Positions 43,491-52,330 of a stretch of 64,000 nt of DNA are shown in pieces (the first letter of the stretch is position 1; the number at the start of each line of letters is the position of its first letter). Made by a program: the position numbers and the translations under genes. Under the pieces are notes generated by a model, which saw nothing but the letters and a program-made list of their open reading frames with translations, made no database searches and was not told the DNA's origin. The stretch is from CAZKTS01 sp964555735 (lineage in GTDB: Bacteria > Actinomycetota > Acidimicrobiia > IMCC26256 > PALSA-555): the NCBI GenBank assembly GCA_964555735.1, contig CAZKTS010000038.1, forward strand, positions 7,574 to 71,573. Direction: 5' to 3'.

Positions 43491-44399
43491 TCAGTGTGGC
43501 TGGCGCGCAGCAACCTCGCTCGACGGCGGCTCGGCGAGGCTCTCACTCCGCTCGGCGAGCTCCACCGGCGCACCGAAGTGGAGGAACCGCCCGCCGAACG
43601 CGATCGCCACGAGCGCGAAGCAGACCCACCCGAGGAGCAGCCCGGCGACGACGTCGGTGACCCAGTGCACGCCCAGCAGGACGCGGGAGGCAGCCACCGC
43701 GACCGCCACTGCCACCGCTCCGCCCGCGAGCAGCGCCTGCGTCGAAGGCGCGCGCCGACGACCGAGCACGAGCGCGATCGCGGCGTAGACCGCGGCCGCC
43801 GTCGCCGCGTGGCCGCTCGGGAACGAGAAGCCTCCGAACGGTGCTTGGACGCCCACGTCGGGTCGCACCCGCTCGACGACCTCCTTGAGCAAGGTCACGA
43901 GCACGCTCTGGCTGAGCGCGACGCACGCGAGGAACACGAGCAGCCACCGGTTCGGCGCACGGATCATCTCGACCACGGCGACCACGAGCAGGATCAGCAC
44001 GACCGTGCCCGTCGACCCGAGCTGGGTGACGCCGTCGACGACTTCCGACGAGAACGCGGTGGCGTGCTCGGCACCCCATTCGGCGACGCCCCGATCGGCG
44101 CTCGCCAGACCGGTGTGCGATCGAACCATGAACGCGACGACGCCGAAGGCGACGGTGCCGACGAAGGCGATGCCGAGCGCGACCGTGAGCGCAAGTCCGG
44201 TTGCGCTCGCCGGATCGAGACGTGTGGTGGCGAGCGCGAGCGCCCTCGGGTGCCGAGTCTCCCACCGCGCGATCCGCACCGTCGTGCGCGGTGAGGCAGG
44301 GTCCGCGGCCGGCCACCGGCGCAACGCGAGCCACACGAGGACGCCCGCGGCGAGGGCCACGAGGACCAGCGCGCCCACGACCTCCACGTCGCCTCCCAC
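43491..44399 (-). CDS. PAP2-family membrane phosphatase
   Basis: 302 residues with about six helices and all three PAP2 motifs: KEVVERVRPD, FPSGHA and SRVLLGVHWVTDV. It should dephosphorylate a lipid phosphate such as phosphatidate or a polyprenyl diphosphate. GTG start. It is divergent from a second PAP2 gene across 59 bases holding an inverted repeat. Confidence 0.88.
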   Translation of the reverse strand: MGGDVEVVGALVLVALAAGVLVWLALRRWPAADPASPRTTVRIARWETRHPRALALATTRLDPASATGLALTVALGIAFVGTVAFGVVAFMVRSHTGLASADRGVAEWGAEHATAFSSEVVDGVTQLGSTGTVVLILLVVAVVEMIRAPNRWLLVFLACVALSQSVLVTLLKEVVERVRPDVGVQAPFGGFSFPSGHAATAAAVYAAIALVLGRRRAPSTQALLAGGAVAVAVAVAASRVLLGVHWVTDVVAGLLLGWVCFALVAIAFGGRFLHFGAPVELAERSESLAEPPSSEVAARQPH

Positions 44400-44420
44400 G
44401 GCCGACGATCTCCCAGCTGC

Positions 44421-44451
44421 ATGTTTGCCGACTCGCCGATCGGTGAAACAT
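44421..44451. promoter_or_regulatory. ATGTTT-N19-AAACAT inverted repeat
   Basis: Six-base arms (44421-44426, 44446-44451) between the divergent PAP2 genes; AT-rich for this genome. A shared operator is possible. Confidence 0.3.
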
Positions 44452-44458
44452 CACCCCC

Positions 44459-45184
44459 ATGACGACGTTCGGGGTGAACGTCGAGCCGGCCCCTGCACAG
44501 CCGCAGACGGCTGACCGCTCGGAGCCGCGTCACGCGGTGCTGACCATGGCCGGCGTGGGCGCACTGGGCGTGCTCGCGCTCAGCACGCTGCTCGTGGTGG
44601 CGGGTCTCCTGGTCACCGGCGTGCTCGAGACCGCCGATCGTGAAGGCACGGTCAACCGGTACCTGGCGAACCACCGCACGAGCGTGGGGGACGACGTCTC
44701 CTTCGTCGCCTCCGGGCTCGCGCACGGGTTCGTGATCGTGCCCCTCGCGGTGGCGGCCGCCACATGGCTCGTCTGGCGTCGCCGGTGGGCACTGCTCGGC
44801 CTGCTCGCCGTCGGGCTGCTCGTCGAGGTGACCACCTACCTCATCGTCGCTGCGGTCGTCGGCCGTGACCGGCCGCCGGTGCACCGGCTCGAGGCGCTCC
44901 CCACCGACAGCTTCCCCTCGGGACACGTCGCGGCATCCGTAGTGCTCTACACGCTGCTCGCGGTGATCCTCGCCGCGAGCTCGGCGTCCGTCACCGTGCA
45001 GCGGCTCGCGATCGGAGCCGCAGTGACCATCCCCGTGCTTGTCTCGCTGGCGCGCATCTACCGCGGTGTGCACTACGTGTCCGACGTGATCGCCGGCCTG
45101 CTCCTCGGGTTGGGCGCGCTGGTCGTCGCGTTCGTCGCGGCTCGGCGCGCGCAGGCCATCCATCCACCCGCGGTGGACCCGTGA
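44459..45184 (+). CDS. PAP2-family membrane phosphatase
   Basis: 241 residues, about five or six helices, with GRDRPPV (motif 1), SFPSGHVAAS (motif 2) and ARIYRGVHYVSDV (motif 3). It starts an operon with a lipid kinase and a YihY/BrkB protein, all coupled by 4-base overlaps, so it may recycle lipid phosphates made or used by that kinase. Confidence 0.88.
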   Translation: MTTFGVNVEPAPAQPQTADRSEPRHAVLTMAGVGALGVLALSTLLVVAGLLVTGVLETADREGTVNRYLANHRTSVGDDVSFVASGLAHGFVIVPLAVAAATWLVWRRRWALLGLLAVGLLVEVTTYLIVAAVVGRDRPPVHRLEALPTDSFPSGHVAASVVLYTLLAVILAASSASVTVQRLAIGAAVTIPVLVSLARIYRGVHYVSDVIAGLLLGLGALVVAFVAARRAQAIHPPAVDP

Positions 45185-46074
45185 CCGCGGTCGCGGTCAT
45201 CGCGCACGCCGGGAAGACGACCGGCGGGGGGCTCCGAGAGCTCCGAGCTGCCCTCGCGGCCGAGGGCGTGACGGATCCGTTGTGGTACGAGGTGCCCAAG
45301 AGCAAGAAGGCGCCCAAGCGGACGCGAAAGGCACTCGCGGCGGGCGCGGACCTCGTGATCGTGTGGGGAGGGGACGGCACGGTCCAGCGCGTCGCCGACG
45401 AGCTGGCGGGCACGGGTGTCCCCTTGGCGATCGTGCCGGCCGGCACCGCGAACTTGCTCGCCACCAACCTGGCGCTCCCGACCGACGTGGCGAGTGCCGT
45501 GCAGGTCGCCCTCCACGGCGCCAGGAGAACCCTGGACCTGGGTGTGGTGAACGGCGAGCACTTCGCGGTCATGGCGGGTGTCGGCTTCGACGCGCGCATG
45601 ATCGGCGACGCCGACGGATCGCTGAAGGACCGGCTCGGTCGGGCCGCCTACGTCTTCACCGGTGCTCGCAATCTGCGAGCCAGAAGCTTCGACGCCCACG
45701 TGCGCGTCGACGGCGACCGCTGGGTCAAGGGCTCGGTGACCTGCGTGCTCTGCGCGAACGTCGGAAAGGTCTTCGGCGGCATCACCCTCTTCGACGGGGC
45801 CCGACCCGACGACGGCCGCCTCGACATCGGGATGGTGACCGCAACCGGCGCGTGGCAGTGGACCCGGACGCTGTCGCGCACGGTGATCGGCCGGGCCGAC
45901 GACTCCCCCTTCGTCGAGATCACCCAGGGTCGACGCATCGACGTGAAGCTGCACCCGCCGGTGCGCTACGAGCTCGACGGCGGGGCGCGCGGCGCCACCA
46001 AACGGCTCCGCATCGAGGTGGACCCCGACGCACTCACCGTCTGCGTCCCATTCCCCGATCCGACGCGACCGTGA
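45181..46074 (+). CDS. Diacylglycerol kinase-family lipid kinase (DagK_cat)
   Basis: 297 residues. It has VIVWGGDGTVQRVADEL (GGDGT nucleotide loop), VPAGTANLLATNLALP and a C-terminal beta-sandwich, as in YegS/Rv2252-type lipid kinases. It phosphorylates a lipid hydroxyl, probably diacylglycerol. GTG overlaps the PAP2 stop, coupling a kinase with the opposing phosphatase. Confidence 0.88.
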   Translation: MTAVAVIAHAGKTTGGGLRELRAALAAEGVTDPLWYEVPKSKKAPKRTRKALAAGADLVIVWGGDGTVQRVADELAGTGVPLAIVPAGTANLLATNLALPTDVASAVQVALHGARRTLDLGVVNGEHFAVMAGVGFDARMIGDADGSLKDRLGRAAYVFTGARNLRARSFDAHVRVDGDRWVKGSVTCVLCANVGKVFGGITLFDGARPDDGRLDIGMVTATGAWQWTRTLSRTVIGRADDSPFVEITQGRRIDVKLHPPVRYELDGGARGATKRLRIEVDPDALTVCVPFPDPTRP

Positions 46075-47072
46075 GCACCGCGGCGCGGGTTCCGGAGACG
46101 GCCGCGCTCACAGGCGACGACGCGCGCCGGACCGTGCGGGCGACGGGGCGGCGCGCGCTGCTGCGCGACGCGTTCCTCCGGATGCGGGTGGCCGACGGCT
46201 TCAGCCACGCACGCTCGCTGGCGTTCGTGATCTCGTTGCTGTTGCTCGAGGGCATCATCGGCCTCGTCGGCCTGGCGAGCCTGCTCGGCGACGCGAGCAT
46301 CGGTCGCGGCATCACGCGGACGTTCCGCGCCGCCGCGCCGGGACCCGCGGGAGATGTGCTCACCGACGCGGTGCAGCAGGCCCGGGCGGCGGGGGCGGCC
46401 AACCAGTGGCTCGGCCTGCTCTTCGGGTTCGTCGGCGCGATCGTGACCGGCGCAACGCTGATGGGTCAGCTCGAGCGCGGCCTCAATCGCATCTACGGCA
46501 TCGAACAGGACCGGCCCACGCTCCAGAAGTACGGCCGGGCCACCGTCCTCGCACTCACCGCGGGAGTCTTCGCCGCCATCGCGTTCGGCGCGCTCGCGTT
46601 CGGCGATGCGATCAACGACGCGATCGAACGCGACGCGACGCGCTCGGTCTGGGTGGTGGCGCGCTGGCCGGTCGCCTTCCTGCTCGTGACCGCCGCTGTC
46701 GGCCTGGTGTTCCGGGTAGCACCGCGACGACGGCAGCCCGCGCGGTCCTGGTTGGCGGTCGGGGCTGCCGTCGCCGTCGTCCTGTGGTTCGCAGTCACGG
46801 CCGGGCTGGGCCTGCTCTTCGGCGTCAGCGACTCGTTCGGCGCGACGTACGGCGGGCTGGCCGGCATGGTGGCGCTGCTCCTCTGGGCATTGCTCTCGTC
46901 GATGGCCGTGTTCTACGGCGCGGCGGTCGCGGCGCAGCTCGAAGCCGTGCGTGCGCACGCTCATGCACCGCAGGACCGCGAGAAGGCAGAGCACTCGGCA
47001 CCCGACGTCGAGGCGCCGCCGCTGCTGCACACGTTCGATGCCGACGAGGGATCGCTGCTGGAGCGGCGCTGA
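46071..47072 (+). CDS. YihY/BrkB-family membrane protein
   Basis: 333 residues, six helices, with LGLLFGFVGAIVTGATLMGQLERGLNRIYG-type core and FGATYGGLAGMVALLLW, matching the YihY/BrkB family. The start is GTG in the kinase stop. Family function is uncertain: transport of lipid intermediates or envelope upkeep is usually proposed. It completes the PAP2-lipid kinase operon. Confidence 0.85.
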   Translation: MSTAARVPETAALTGDDARRTVRATGRRALLRDAFLRMRVADGFSHARSLAFVISLLLLEGIIGLVGLASLLGDASIGRGITRTFRAAAPGPAGDVLTDAVQQARAAGAANQWLGLLFGFVGAIVTGATLMGQLERGLNRIYGIEQDRPTLQKYGRATVLALTAGVFAAIAFGALAFGDAINDAIERDATRSVWVVARWPVAFLLVTAAVGLVFRVAPRRRQPARSWLAVGAAVAVVLWFAVTAGLGLLFGVSDSFGATYGGLAGMVALLLWALLSSMAVFYGAAVAAQLEAVRAHAHAPQDREKAEHSAPDVEAPPLLHTFDADEGSLLERR

Positions 47073-47075
47073 ACG

Positions 47076-48014
47076 TCAGCGCACGAGCAAGAAGTGCGCC
47101 CGCACGACGTTGTCGCCATCGAGCGAGCGCTGTTGCACGAGATCGGCGAGCTGGTTGGTGATCCACAGCCCTCGACCACCAATCGCGTCCGGCGCGGGGC
47201 GCCGGCGGCCCACCAGCGGATCGTCGATCCGGCCGCCGTCGCGCACCTCGACGACGAACGCCGTCGCGGTTCGCCAGACCGCGATCCGTGCCGGCATCCC
47301 GGCGTGGCGCAGGCTGTTGCCGGCCAGCTCGGCGACCACGAGCGCGACATCGTCGACCCGCGACGCGCTGAGCCCGGCGTCGGCCGCCGTGCGCGCGACG
47401 AGGTGCCGCATCGGCTCGACGTCCACGACGTCCTCCACGGTCGAGCGCACCGCGACCGCCGGCGGTGGCGTGAGCGCGATGGTGCTCGCGCGCGCGTGCT
47501 CGGCGGTGGAGCGCGCTGCGGTGCTCGGCGAGCTGATGCCGTCGGCGCGGACGATCGGGTGCGTGCGCCGGGCCTCGCTGACGACGGACTCGGGGAGGCT
47601 GTCGGTGTCGTACGGGCAGACGAGCCACGGCGAGGCGACGTCTCCCTCGAACGCCACGTTGAGCAGCGCCTCGAGTCGTTGACACTCGGTGACCTCGTCG
47701 GCCGTGCGTCCCGATCCGACGTGCTCGCCGACGCCACGCACCGGACCGTGGCCCGCGCGCCGCGCCACGAAGTCCTGCCAGACCGCGAGGACCCGGCCGG
47801 AATGGCCGAGTGTCGCCATGTCGGCGAACTCGACGCCGTCGGCGGACGCGCCGAGGGCATCGCGCAGCCGGGCGATCTTGGCCTCGTCCACCAGCACCAG
47901 GGTGGGCTCGCGGCGCCGGACGCCTTCGGCCACGAAGCCCCCGACCTGGTGCACGAAGTCCTCTGGCCCCGCGTAGAGCAGCGCCTCGTGCCGGAAGTGC
48001 CCCGTGGTGCCCAT
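47076..48014 (-). CDS. MEDS-sensor / HATPase anti-sigma-type regulator
   Basis: 312 residues. Residues ~1-175 form a MEDS (DcmR-like) sensor domain (HEALLYAGPEDFVHQVGGFV, LVDEAKIARLRDAL, WLVCPYDTDSLPESVVSEA) and ~185-312 an RsbW-type ATPase (ALVVAELAGNSLRHAG, GGRGLWITNQLADLV). Such proteins bind sigma factors or anti-sigma antagonists. A GTTT-N16-GGGTAC promoter lies 48 bases upstream, divergent from the STAS gene. It converges with the YihY gene. Confidence 0.82.
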   Translation of the reverse strand: MGTTGHFRHEALLYAGPEDFVHQVGGFVAEGVRRREPTLVLVDEAKIARLRDALGASADGVEFADMATLGHSGRVLAVWQDFVARRAGHGPVRGVGEHVGSGRTADEVTECQRLEALLNVAFEGDVASPWLVCPYDTDSLPESVVSEARRTHPIVRADGISSPSTAARSTAEHARASTIALTPPPAVAVRSTVEDVVDVEPMRHLVARTAADAGLSASRVDDVALVVAELAGNSLRHAGMPARIAVWRTATAFVVEVRDGGRIDDPLVGRRRPAPDAIGGRGLWITNQLADLVQQRSLDGDNVVRAHFLLVR

Positions 48015-48062
48015 GGTCGTGTGCTGCCCCAGTCGCGCCCGCTGATGGGACGCCGCCACCGG

Positions 48063-48088
48063 GTACCCAGCGGCTCGGCCTCGGAAAC
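48063..48088 (-). promoter_or_regulatory. Sigma-B/F-type promoter for the MEDS regulator
   Basis: On the minus strand: GTTT (48088-48085), 16 bases, then GGGTAC (48068-48063). This fits the actinobacterial stress-sigma consensus, 48 bases before the ATG. Confidence 0.6.
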
Positions 48089-48102
48089 CCCGCCGGGTCG
48101 GC

Positions 48103-48129
48103 GTTTCCCGCCCGTGGACGCCGGGGTAC
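48103..48129 (+). promoter_or_regulatory. Sigma-B/F-type promoter for the STAS gene
   Basis: GTTT (48103-48106), 17 bases, GGGTAC (48124-48129), 37 bases before the GTG start. Divergent twin of the minus-strand promoter. Confidence 0.6.
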
Positions 48130-48166
48130 GCACCCGTCCAGGCGGGGCCCGAGCGAAGGAACGCAC

Positions 48167-48445
48167 GTGGGAGCAGCAGCGATCGCGGTCCGCGCCATCG
48201 ACGCCCGGGGCTCGGCGGCCGCCCTCTACGGCCACTTCGACCAGCGCAACTGCTGGTTTCTCGAGAGGCATCTCGCGGAGCTCGACGGCGACGTGGTGCT
48301 CGACTGCAGCCAGGTCGACGAGCTCGACGAAGCCTCGCTCGCATGCCTTCGGCAGTTCGTGGAGGGCGCGAACCTCGGCGACCGGCGCGTGGTCCTCCAG
48401 GCCCTGGCGGCGAAGTACTGGCCGATCTACCACGCAGCGGCGTAG
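48167..48445 (+). CDS. STAS-domain anti-anti-sigma factor-like protein
   Basis: 92 residues of a single STAS domain: FDQRNCWFLERHLAEL, VVLDCSQVDELDEASLACLRQF. In SpoIIAA/RsbV the phosphorylated residue lies in a DLSxVxxxDSSGL-type motif; here the equivalent is DELDEASL, so Ser is kept nearby. It should switch partners with an RsbW-like kinase such as those flanking it. GTG start with GAAGGA upstream. Confidence 0.82.
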   Translation: MGAAAIAVRAIDARGSAAALYGHFDQRNCWFLERHLAELDGDVVLDCSQVDELDEASLACLRQFVEGANLGDRRVVLQALAAKYWPIYHAAA

Positions 48446-48478
48446 TCGCCGGCCGTCGATCGCCGCCCCCGCGCCGGC

Positions 48479-48495
48479 GGCACTGGCGCAGTGCC
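48479..48495. terminator. Small hairpin between convergent regulator genes
   Basis: GGCACTG-GCG-CAGTGCC, a perfect seven-base stem, between the STAS (+) and RsbW-like (-) genes. Confidence 0.5.
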
Positions 48496-48936
48496 TCAGG
48501 AGCAGAGCTCGAACCAGGCACGGGTGCGTCCGCCGCCCACGTCGGCGCCCCACCGTTCGGCGAGGGCCGCCACGATGAGCAGGCCGCGGCCCGAGCCCGT
48601 GATGTCGTCGGGGTGCTGAACGGTGCGCTCGCTCACGTCGTCGTCGAGGATGCTCACGCAGATCCTCTCCCCCTCATCGACCACCTCGAGGGTGATCTCG
48701 CCTCGGCCGTGGACGACCGCGTTCGTCACGAGCTCGCTCACGAGGAGCTCGCACGCCGGGCGCAGGTGCGGAACGTGCCACTCCTCGCAGCACCGGGCGC
48801 AGTAGCGGCGAGCCAGCGCGGGAGCGTCGTGCGTCCGCGGCAGCTCGAACACTCGCGCGCGATCGGGCCGCCGCCGCCCCGCGCCGTGTGCAACGTGCAG
48901 GTCAGCCCCGTGTCGTCGATCGGAGCCGTTCCGCAT
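48496..48936 (-). CDS. RsbW-like serine kinase / anti-sigma factor
   Basis: 146 residues of HATPase_c type: ACELLVSELVTNAVVHGRGE (N box), SILDDDVSE, GSGRGLLIVAALAERWG. Typical of the short anti-sigma kinases of actinobacteria. AAGG seven bases before ATG 48936. The CC pair in RRYCARCCEEW near the start is seen in relatives. It probably phosphorylates the adjacent STAS protein or binds a sigma factor not present in the window. Confidence 0.83.
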   Translation of the reverse strand: MRNGSDRRHGADLHVAHGAGRRRPDRARVFELPRTHDAPALARRYCARCCEEWHVPHLRPACELLVSELVTNAVVHGRGEITLEVVDEGERICVSILDDDVSERTVQHPDDITGSGRGLLIVAALAERWGADVGGGRTRAWFELCS

Positions 48937-49016
48937 GGCGGGACCTTCCGAGCCGCTCGTTCGCCCCGCGTCCAGGGTGTACCCGCCCCGGTGGCGGAGC
49001 ATGCACCGGCAGCCCG

Positions 49017-49919
49017 TCAGTCGGCGTCGAGCTCGGTCAGCGAGGCCCGGGCCTCCTCCGCGGCTCTGCGAGCGTCGCGCGCCGCTCGACGCGACTGCTC
49101 GGCCGCGTCACGAGCCGCTGCGGTGCGGGATCGGGCGTCGGCCAGCGCAGCCTGGGCGCGCTCGCGGGCCCGTTCGACGTCGTCGAGATGCGCCCGCGCC
49201 GCCTGCTCGTCGAGCTCGGCACTGGCCGCCTCGGCATCGGCTTCCCCCACGGCTTCATCGGCGGCACGCGCCGCGGCGGCGGCGCTCGTCGCCGCCCGCT
49301 CCGCGCGCTGACGCTCACGATTCCGTCCTCGCCGCGGCGGGGCCGGCGCAGCCCGCTCGCGAGGCGCGACGGCGACCGGCGGGCCGAAGCCGCTCGGCGG
49401 GAGGAGCGGCTTGGTCAGCCGACCGCGCCGCAGCTCGTCGGTCGCCGCGGGATCGAGGGTCGCGGCGTCGAGCGTGTCCGCGATCGCGTCCCGGTACTGC
49501 ACGGGCTTCGGTGCATGGCCCCGGGCCAAGCGCACACCCTCCTCGGTGAGGCGGGTGAGGAGGTCGGCACGCGCGCGAACGGCCTCGCGCAGCTGCTCGG
49601 CATCACCGCCGCGGAGCGCGCCTTCTTGTGCCGCCGCGACCGCAGCGGTGGCGTCCACCAGGTCCTCGATGGCGTCCGGCTCGGTGCGCACGAGCTGGTT
49701 GCACGCCCACGCCGCGAGATGGGGCCGACGGTGCCGCTTCAGCGCGGCCGCCGCGTCCGGATCTCCCGCGCCGCGCAGCGCTCGCTCGAGCTTCGACCGG
49801 ACCAGCACGAAGTCCTCCGGCGTGACGCCGTAGAGCTCGTCGAGCGCGGTCTCGAGGTCAGCAGTCGGAGTCTCGTCGATGTCCCGATGGTACGGGCGCC
49901 CGGCGGTGACGGAGGCCAC
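49017..49919 (-). CDS. Hypothetical protein with C-terminal Ala/Glu/Arg coiled coil
   Basis: About 300 residues. The N-terminal half (ETALDELYGVTPEDFVLVRS, HRRPHLAAWACNQLVRTEPD) is a conserved actinobacterial hypothetical domain; the C-terminal ~100 residues are a long charged coiled coil (AAARAADEAVGEADAEAAS, RRAARDARRAAEEARASL). No membrane segment. It follows the DUF488 gene by two bases. The GTG start has no strong ribosome site, so the exact start is uncertain. Function unknown. Confidence 0.7.
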   Translation of the reverse strand: MASVTAGRPYHRDIDETPTADLETALDELYGVTPEDFVLVRSKLERALRGAGDPDAAAALKRHRRPHLAAWACNQLVRTEPDAIEDLVDATAAVAAAQEGALRGGDAEQLREAVRARADLLTRLTEEGVRLARGHAPKPVQYRDAIADTLDAATLDPAATDELRRGRLTKPLLPPSGFGPPVAVAPRERAAPAPPRRGRNRERQRAERAATSAAAAARAADEAVGEADAEAASAELDEQAARAHLDDVERARERAQAALADARSRTAAARDAAEQSRRAARDARRAAEEARASLTELDAD

Positions 49920-49921
49920 GA

Positions 49922-50479
49922 TCAGGTGCCCGGCACGAGGTCGAGCACCGCGCACCGAGCTGCATCCGCGAGCCGCGCCGCGAGCAGCGAGCGGTGGCAA
50001 GCCGCCGGCTCCTGCTCGACGCAGAGCAGCGCGGTCGGGCCGGCGCCGGAGAGCCGGGCCGCGAGCGCGTCGAGGTCGACGGGCGCGAGCACCTCCTCCA
50101 GATAGCCACGCACGTAGCCAGGCGCGAGTCGACGCCGCGAGCGCTTGCCCACTCCTTGGCGTTCATCCTCCGCGTACTGGAGCCGGCGCAGCTCGGTCGT
50201 CGGAGCCAGCTCGCGGTGGTGCTCGTACCGGAAGCCCTCTCGCTCCAACCTCGGCACCAGGCGTCCGGCGTTGGCCCACGCGTACTGGGGCCCGCGCACC
50301 CCTCGGCGCTGCCGCACGTCCCAGACGGTCAGGACCCGCGCCGCGTGGAGCGCGCCCACGAACGAGTCCACGTCCCAGTCGTAGACCCCGATCGTCACGA
50401 TTCCCGGCGGCGCCACGAGCCGTCGGTACCCACGCCGCCAACCGGTCAATCGAAGCACGAGCACGAGGTGTGCGATCAT
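49922..50479 (-). CDS. DUF488-family protein
   Basis: 185 residues with GVYDWDVDSFVGALHAARV, VWDVRQRRGVRGPQY and the C-terminal LLCVEQEPAACHRSLLAARL (Cys-His-Arg). DUF488 proteins are Cys-containing, hydrolase- or transferase-like, and occur near stress genes. ATG 50479 is chosen. It is divergent from the phosphatase gene. Confidence 0.82.
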   Translation of the reverse strand: MIAHLVLVLRLTGWRRGYRRLVAPPGIVTIGVYDWDVDSFVGALHAARVLTVWDVRQRRGVRGPQYAWANAGRLVPRLEREGFRYEHHRELAPTTELRRLQYAEDERQGVGKRSRRRLAPGYVRGYLEEVLAPVDLDALAARLSGAGPTALLCVEQEPAACHRSLLAARLADAARCAVLDLVPGT

Positions 50480-50530
50480 CACGCCGGGCGTGACGGGTAC
50501 GCGCCGCCGCTGCGGCGGAGTGGAGCTTCG

Positions 50531-51862
50531 ATGGAGATCCCGACCGATCCTCGGGTCGATGAGCACGGGGACCGCGATGCCCTGCTCGCTGCGCTCGAGG
50601 CCGCGCTCGAGCGGAGCCATCACCTCCAGGAGATCACCGCGCGCCTCGCCGACGCCCGCTCGGTGGCCGACGTGGCGCGAGCCGTGCTCGTCTCGACCCG
50701 TCGCTCACTCGACACCCTGTACGCCGGCATCGCCCTCGTCGACGAGAGCCGGCGGTTCCTCGAGTTCCAGGCGATCGACGACCTGCCCGAGCAGACCCGC
50801 GCCGAGTGGGCGCGGGTGCCGCTCTCCGTCGATGCACCCGTGACCCTGGCGAGTCGCACCGGCCGCGTGCTGTTCCACGAGTCCACCGAGGCATTGCTGC
50901 GCGACCACCCCGCGCTCGCCGAGACGATGGCGCTCGACGGCCAAGGCGCCTTCGCGAACGTCCCCCTCATCACCAACGGTCAGACCTTCGGCGTCCTCGC
51001 GATCTCGTGGCCCGCGCCCCGGAGGATCGACGAGCCCGACCGCGACTTCATCCTCACACTCGCGAGCCAGGCGGCCCAGGCCATCGAGCGCGCGCAGGTG
51101 ATCGAGCGCGAGCGCGCCGCGGCTGCGACGCTGCAGCGCGCAGTGTTCCCAGAGCTCCGCGGTGGGTTCGACGACGTGCAGTGCACGGGGCGCTACGTGG
51201 CGGCGGACGTCGGCATCGACGTCGGTGGCGACTGGTACGACGCGTTCGAGCTGAGCGACGGATCGCTGCTGTTCGCGATCGGCGACGTCGCCGGCCACGG
51301 ACTGGCAGCCGCAACCACGATGGTGCAGCTCCGCAACATGCTGCGCGCGTACGCCTTCGTGGTGATGGAGCCGGCCGCGGTCCTCGAGCGGCTCGACACC
51401 ATCCTCGGCGAGACCGGCAGCGACCAGTTCGCCACGTGCTTCGTCGCCCGCTTCGATCCCACGACCCGGGTCCTGACATCGGCCAGCGCCGGCCATCCCG
51501 CGCCGATCGTGGTCGTGCCCGATCGACCGGCCGACCAGCTCACGGTGGTGCCTGCGCCCCTGCTCGGCGCCCGCGGCGAGCAGCTGCAGAGCAGGACGTG
51601 GATGCCGCCAGGCACCCGCATGTTGTGCTTCACCGACGGGCTCGTGGAGCGCCGGTCCACGCCGATCGACGAGGGGGTCGCGCGCGTGCTCGCGACCGTG
51701 GAAGAGGTGCGGGACGCGCCACTCGAAGCCGTGTGTGACCGGCTCCTGCACGCGACTGCCGATGCCGAGCGCGGGGACGACGTCTGCCTGCTCGGCATCG
51801 ACTTCGGTCGGGGCCGACGGTTGCGGTTCCCGGGTCAGCGTCGGCGCGGCCGCCGCGGCTGA
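50531..51862 (+). CDS. GAF - SpoIIE-type PP2C phosphatase (RsbU/P-like)
   Basis: 443 residues: a coiled start, a GAF domain (~40-190) and a SpoIIE PP2C domain with DVGGDWYDAFELSDG, GDVAGHGLAAATTM, SAGHPAPIVV and LCFTDGLVERR, where the metal-binding Asp residues are kept. It should dephosphorylate a STAS anti-anti-sigma factor, such as the one at 48.2 kb, in response to a signal on the GAF domain. GGAG precedes ATG by about seven bases. Confidence 0.88.
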   Translation: MEIPTDPRVDEHGDRDALLAALEAALERSHHLQEITARLADARSVADVARAVLVSTRRSLDTLYAGIALVDESRRFLEFQAIDDLPEQTRAEWARVPLSVDAPVTLASRTGRVLFHESTEALLRDHPALAETMALDGQGAFANVPLITNGQTFGVLAISWPAPRRIDEPDRDFILTLASQAAQAIERAQVIERERAAAATLQRAVFPELRGGFDDVQCTGRYVAADVGIDVGGDWYDAFELSDGSLLFAIGDVAGHGLAAATTMVQLRNMLRAYAFVVMEPAAVLERLDTILGETGSDQFATCFVARFDPTTRVLTSASAGHPAPIVVVPDRPADQLTVVPAPLLGARGEQLQSRTWMPPGTRMLCFTDGLVERRSTPIDEGVARVLATVEEVRDAPLEAVCDRLLHATADAERGDDVCLLGIDFGRGRRLRFPGQRRRGRRG

Positions 51863-51869
51863 GCGCGGC

Positions 51870-52112
51870 TCAGGGCGTGCCGCTCCCCGGGCTCTCGGGC
51901 CCCGGCGTGCCGGCGTTGCCGTCGTCCTGGTCGGGGCCCGCCGACGGCCCCTCGGGCAGATTCTGGCTGCCGCCGCTCGTCGGCACCACCTCCGGGGTGG
52001 TGTTGCCGGGTGTCGTCGGCGCAGTGTCCTCGTTGCTGCTGCAGGCACCCAACGCGAACGCGCCACACGCGAGCGCGGCCGCAAGGACGCGCGCGGTTCG
52101 TCGCGTCGTCAT
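51870..52112 (-). CDS. Small lipoprotein, Pro/Gly-rich
   Basis: 80 residues from ATG 52112: MTTRRTARVLAAALACGAF then lipobox LGAC, with a low-complexity Thr/Pro/Gly/Asp remainder. A TTG at 52139 overlapping the previous stop would extend it by nine residues and is an alternative. No domain is recognised; it is likely a small surface lipoprotein in the stress cluster. Confidence 0.6.
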   Translation of the reverse strand: MTTRRTARVLAAALACGAFALGACSSNEDTAPTTPGNTTPEVVPTSGGSQNLPEGPSAGPDQDDGNAGTPGPESPGSGTP

Positions 52113-52135
52113 CGGCGAGTGGTTGCGCCCTGGAC

Positions 52136-52330
52136 TCAAGCGGACCGACGGAGGTCGGCGCTCGGCGCCGACGTCGGGTACGGGTCGTCCTCGGCGGTCA
52201 CGTCGCCGAACCAGGTCCGAAGCTGCTGACGGGCATCGCGACGGCGCTGGGCACCGCGTTCACCGTCCATGAACCATGCGCCGGCCGCGCCGACGGCGAT
52301 CCACGGCAGTCGCTTCATGAGCTTGATCAT
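52136..52330 (-). CDS. Small membrane-associated protein, basic C-terminus
   Basis: 64 residues: a hydrophobic helix (LPWIAVGAAGAWFMDGERG) followed by RRRDARQQLRTWFGD. This AWFxDxxRGxxRR pattern recurs in small actinobacterial proteins of unknown role. Its ATG overlaps the stop of the upstream 17M-like gene by one base. Confidence 0.65.
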   Translation of the reverse strand: MIKLMKRLPWIAVGAAGAWFMDGERGAQRRRDARQQLRTWFGDVTAEDDPYPTSAPSADLRRSA

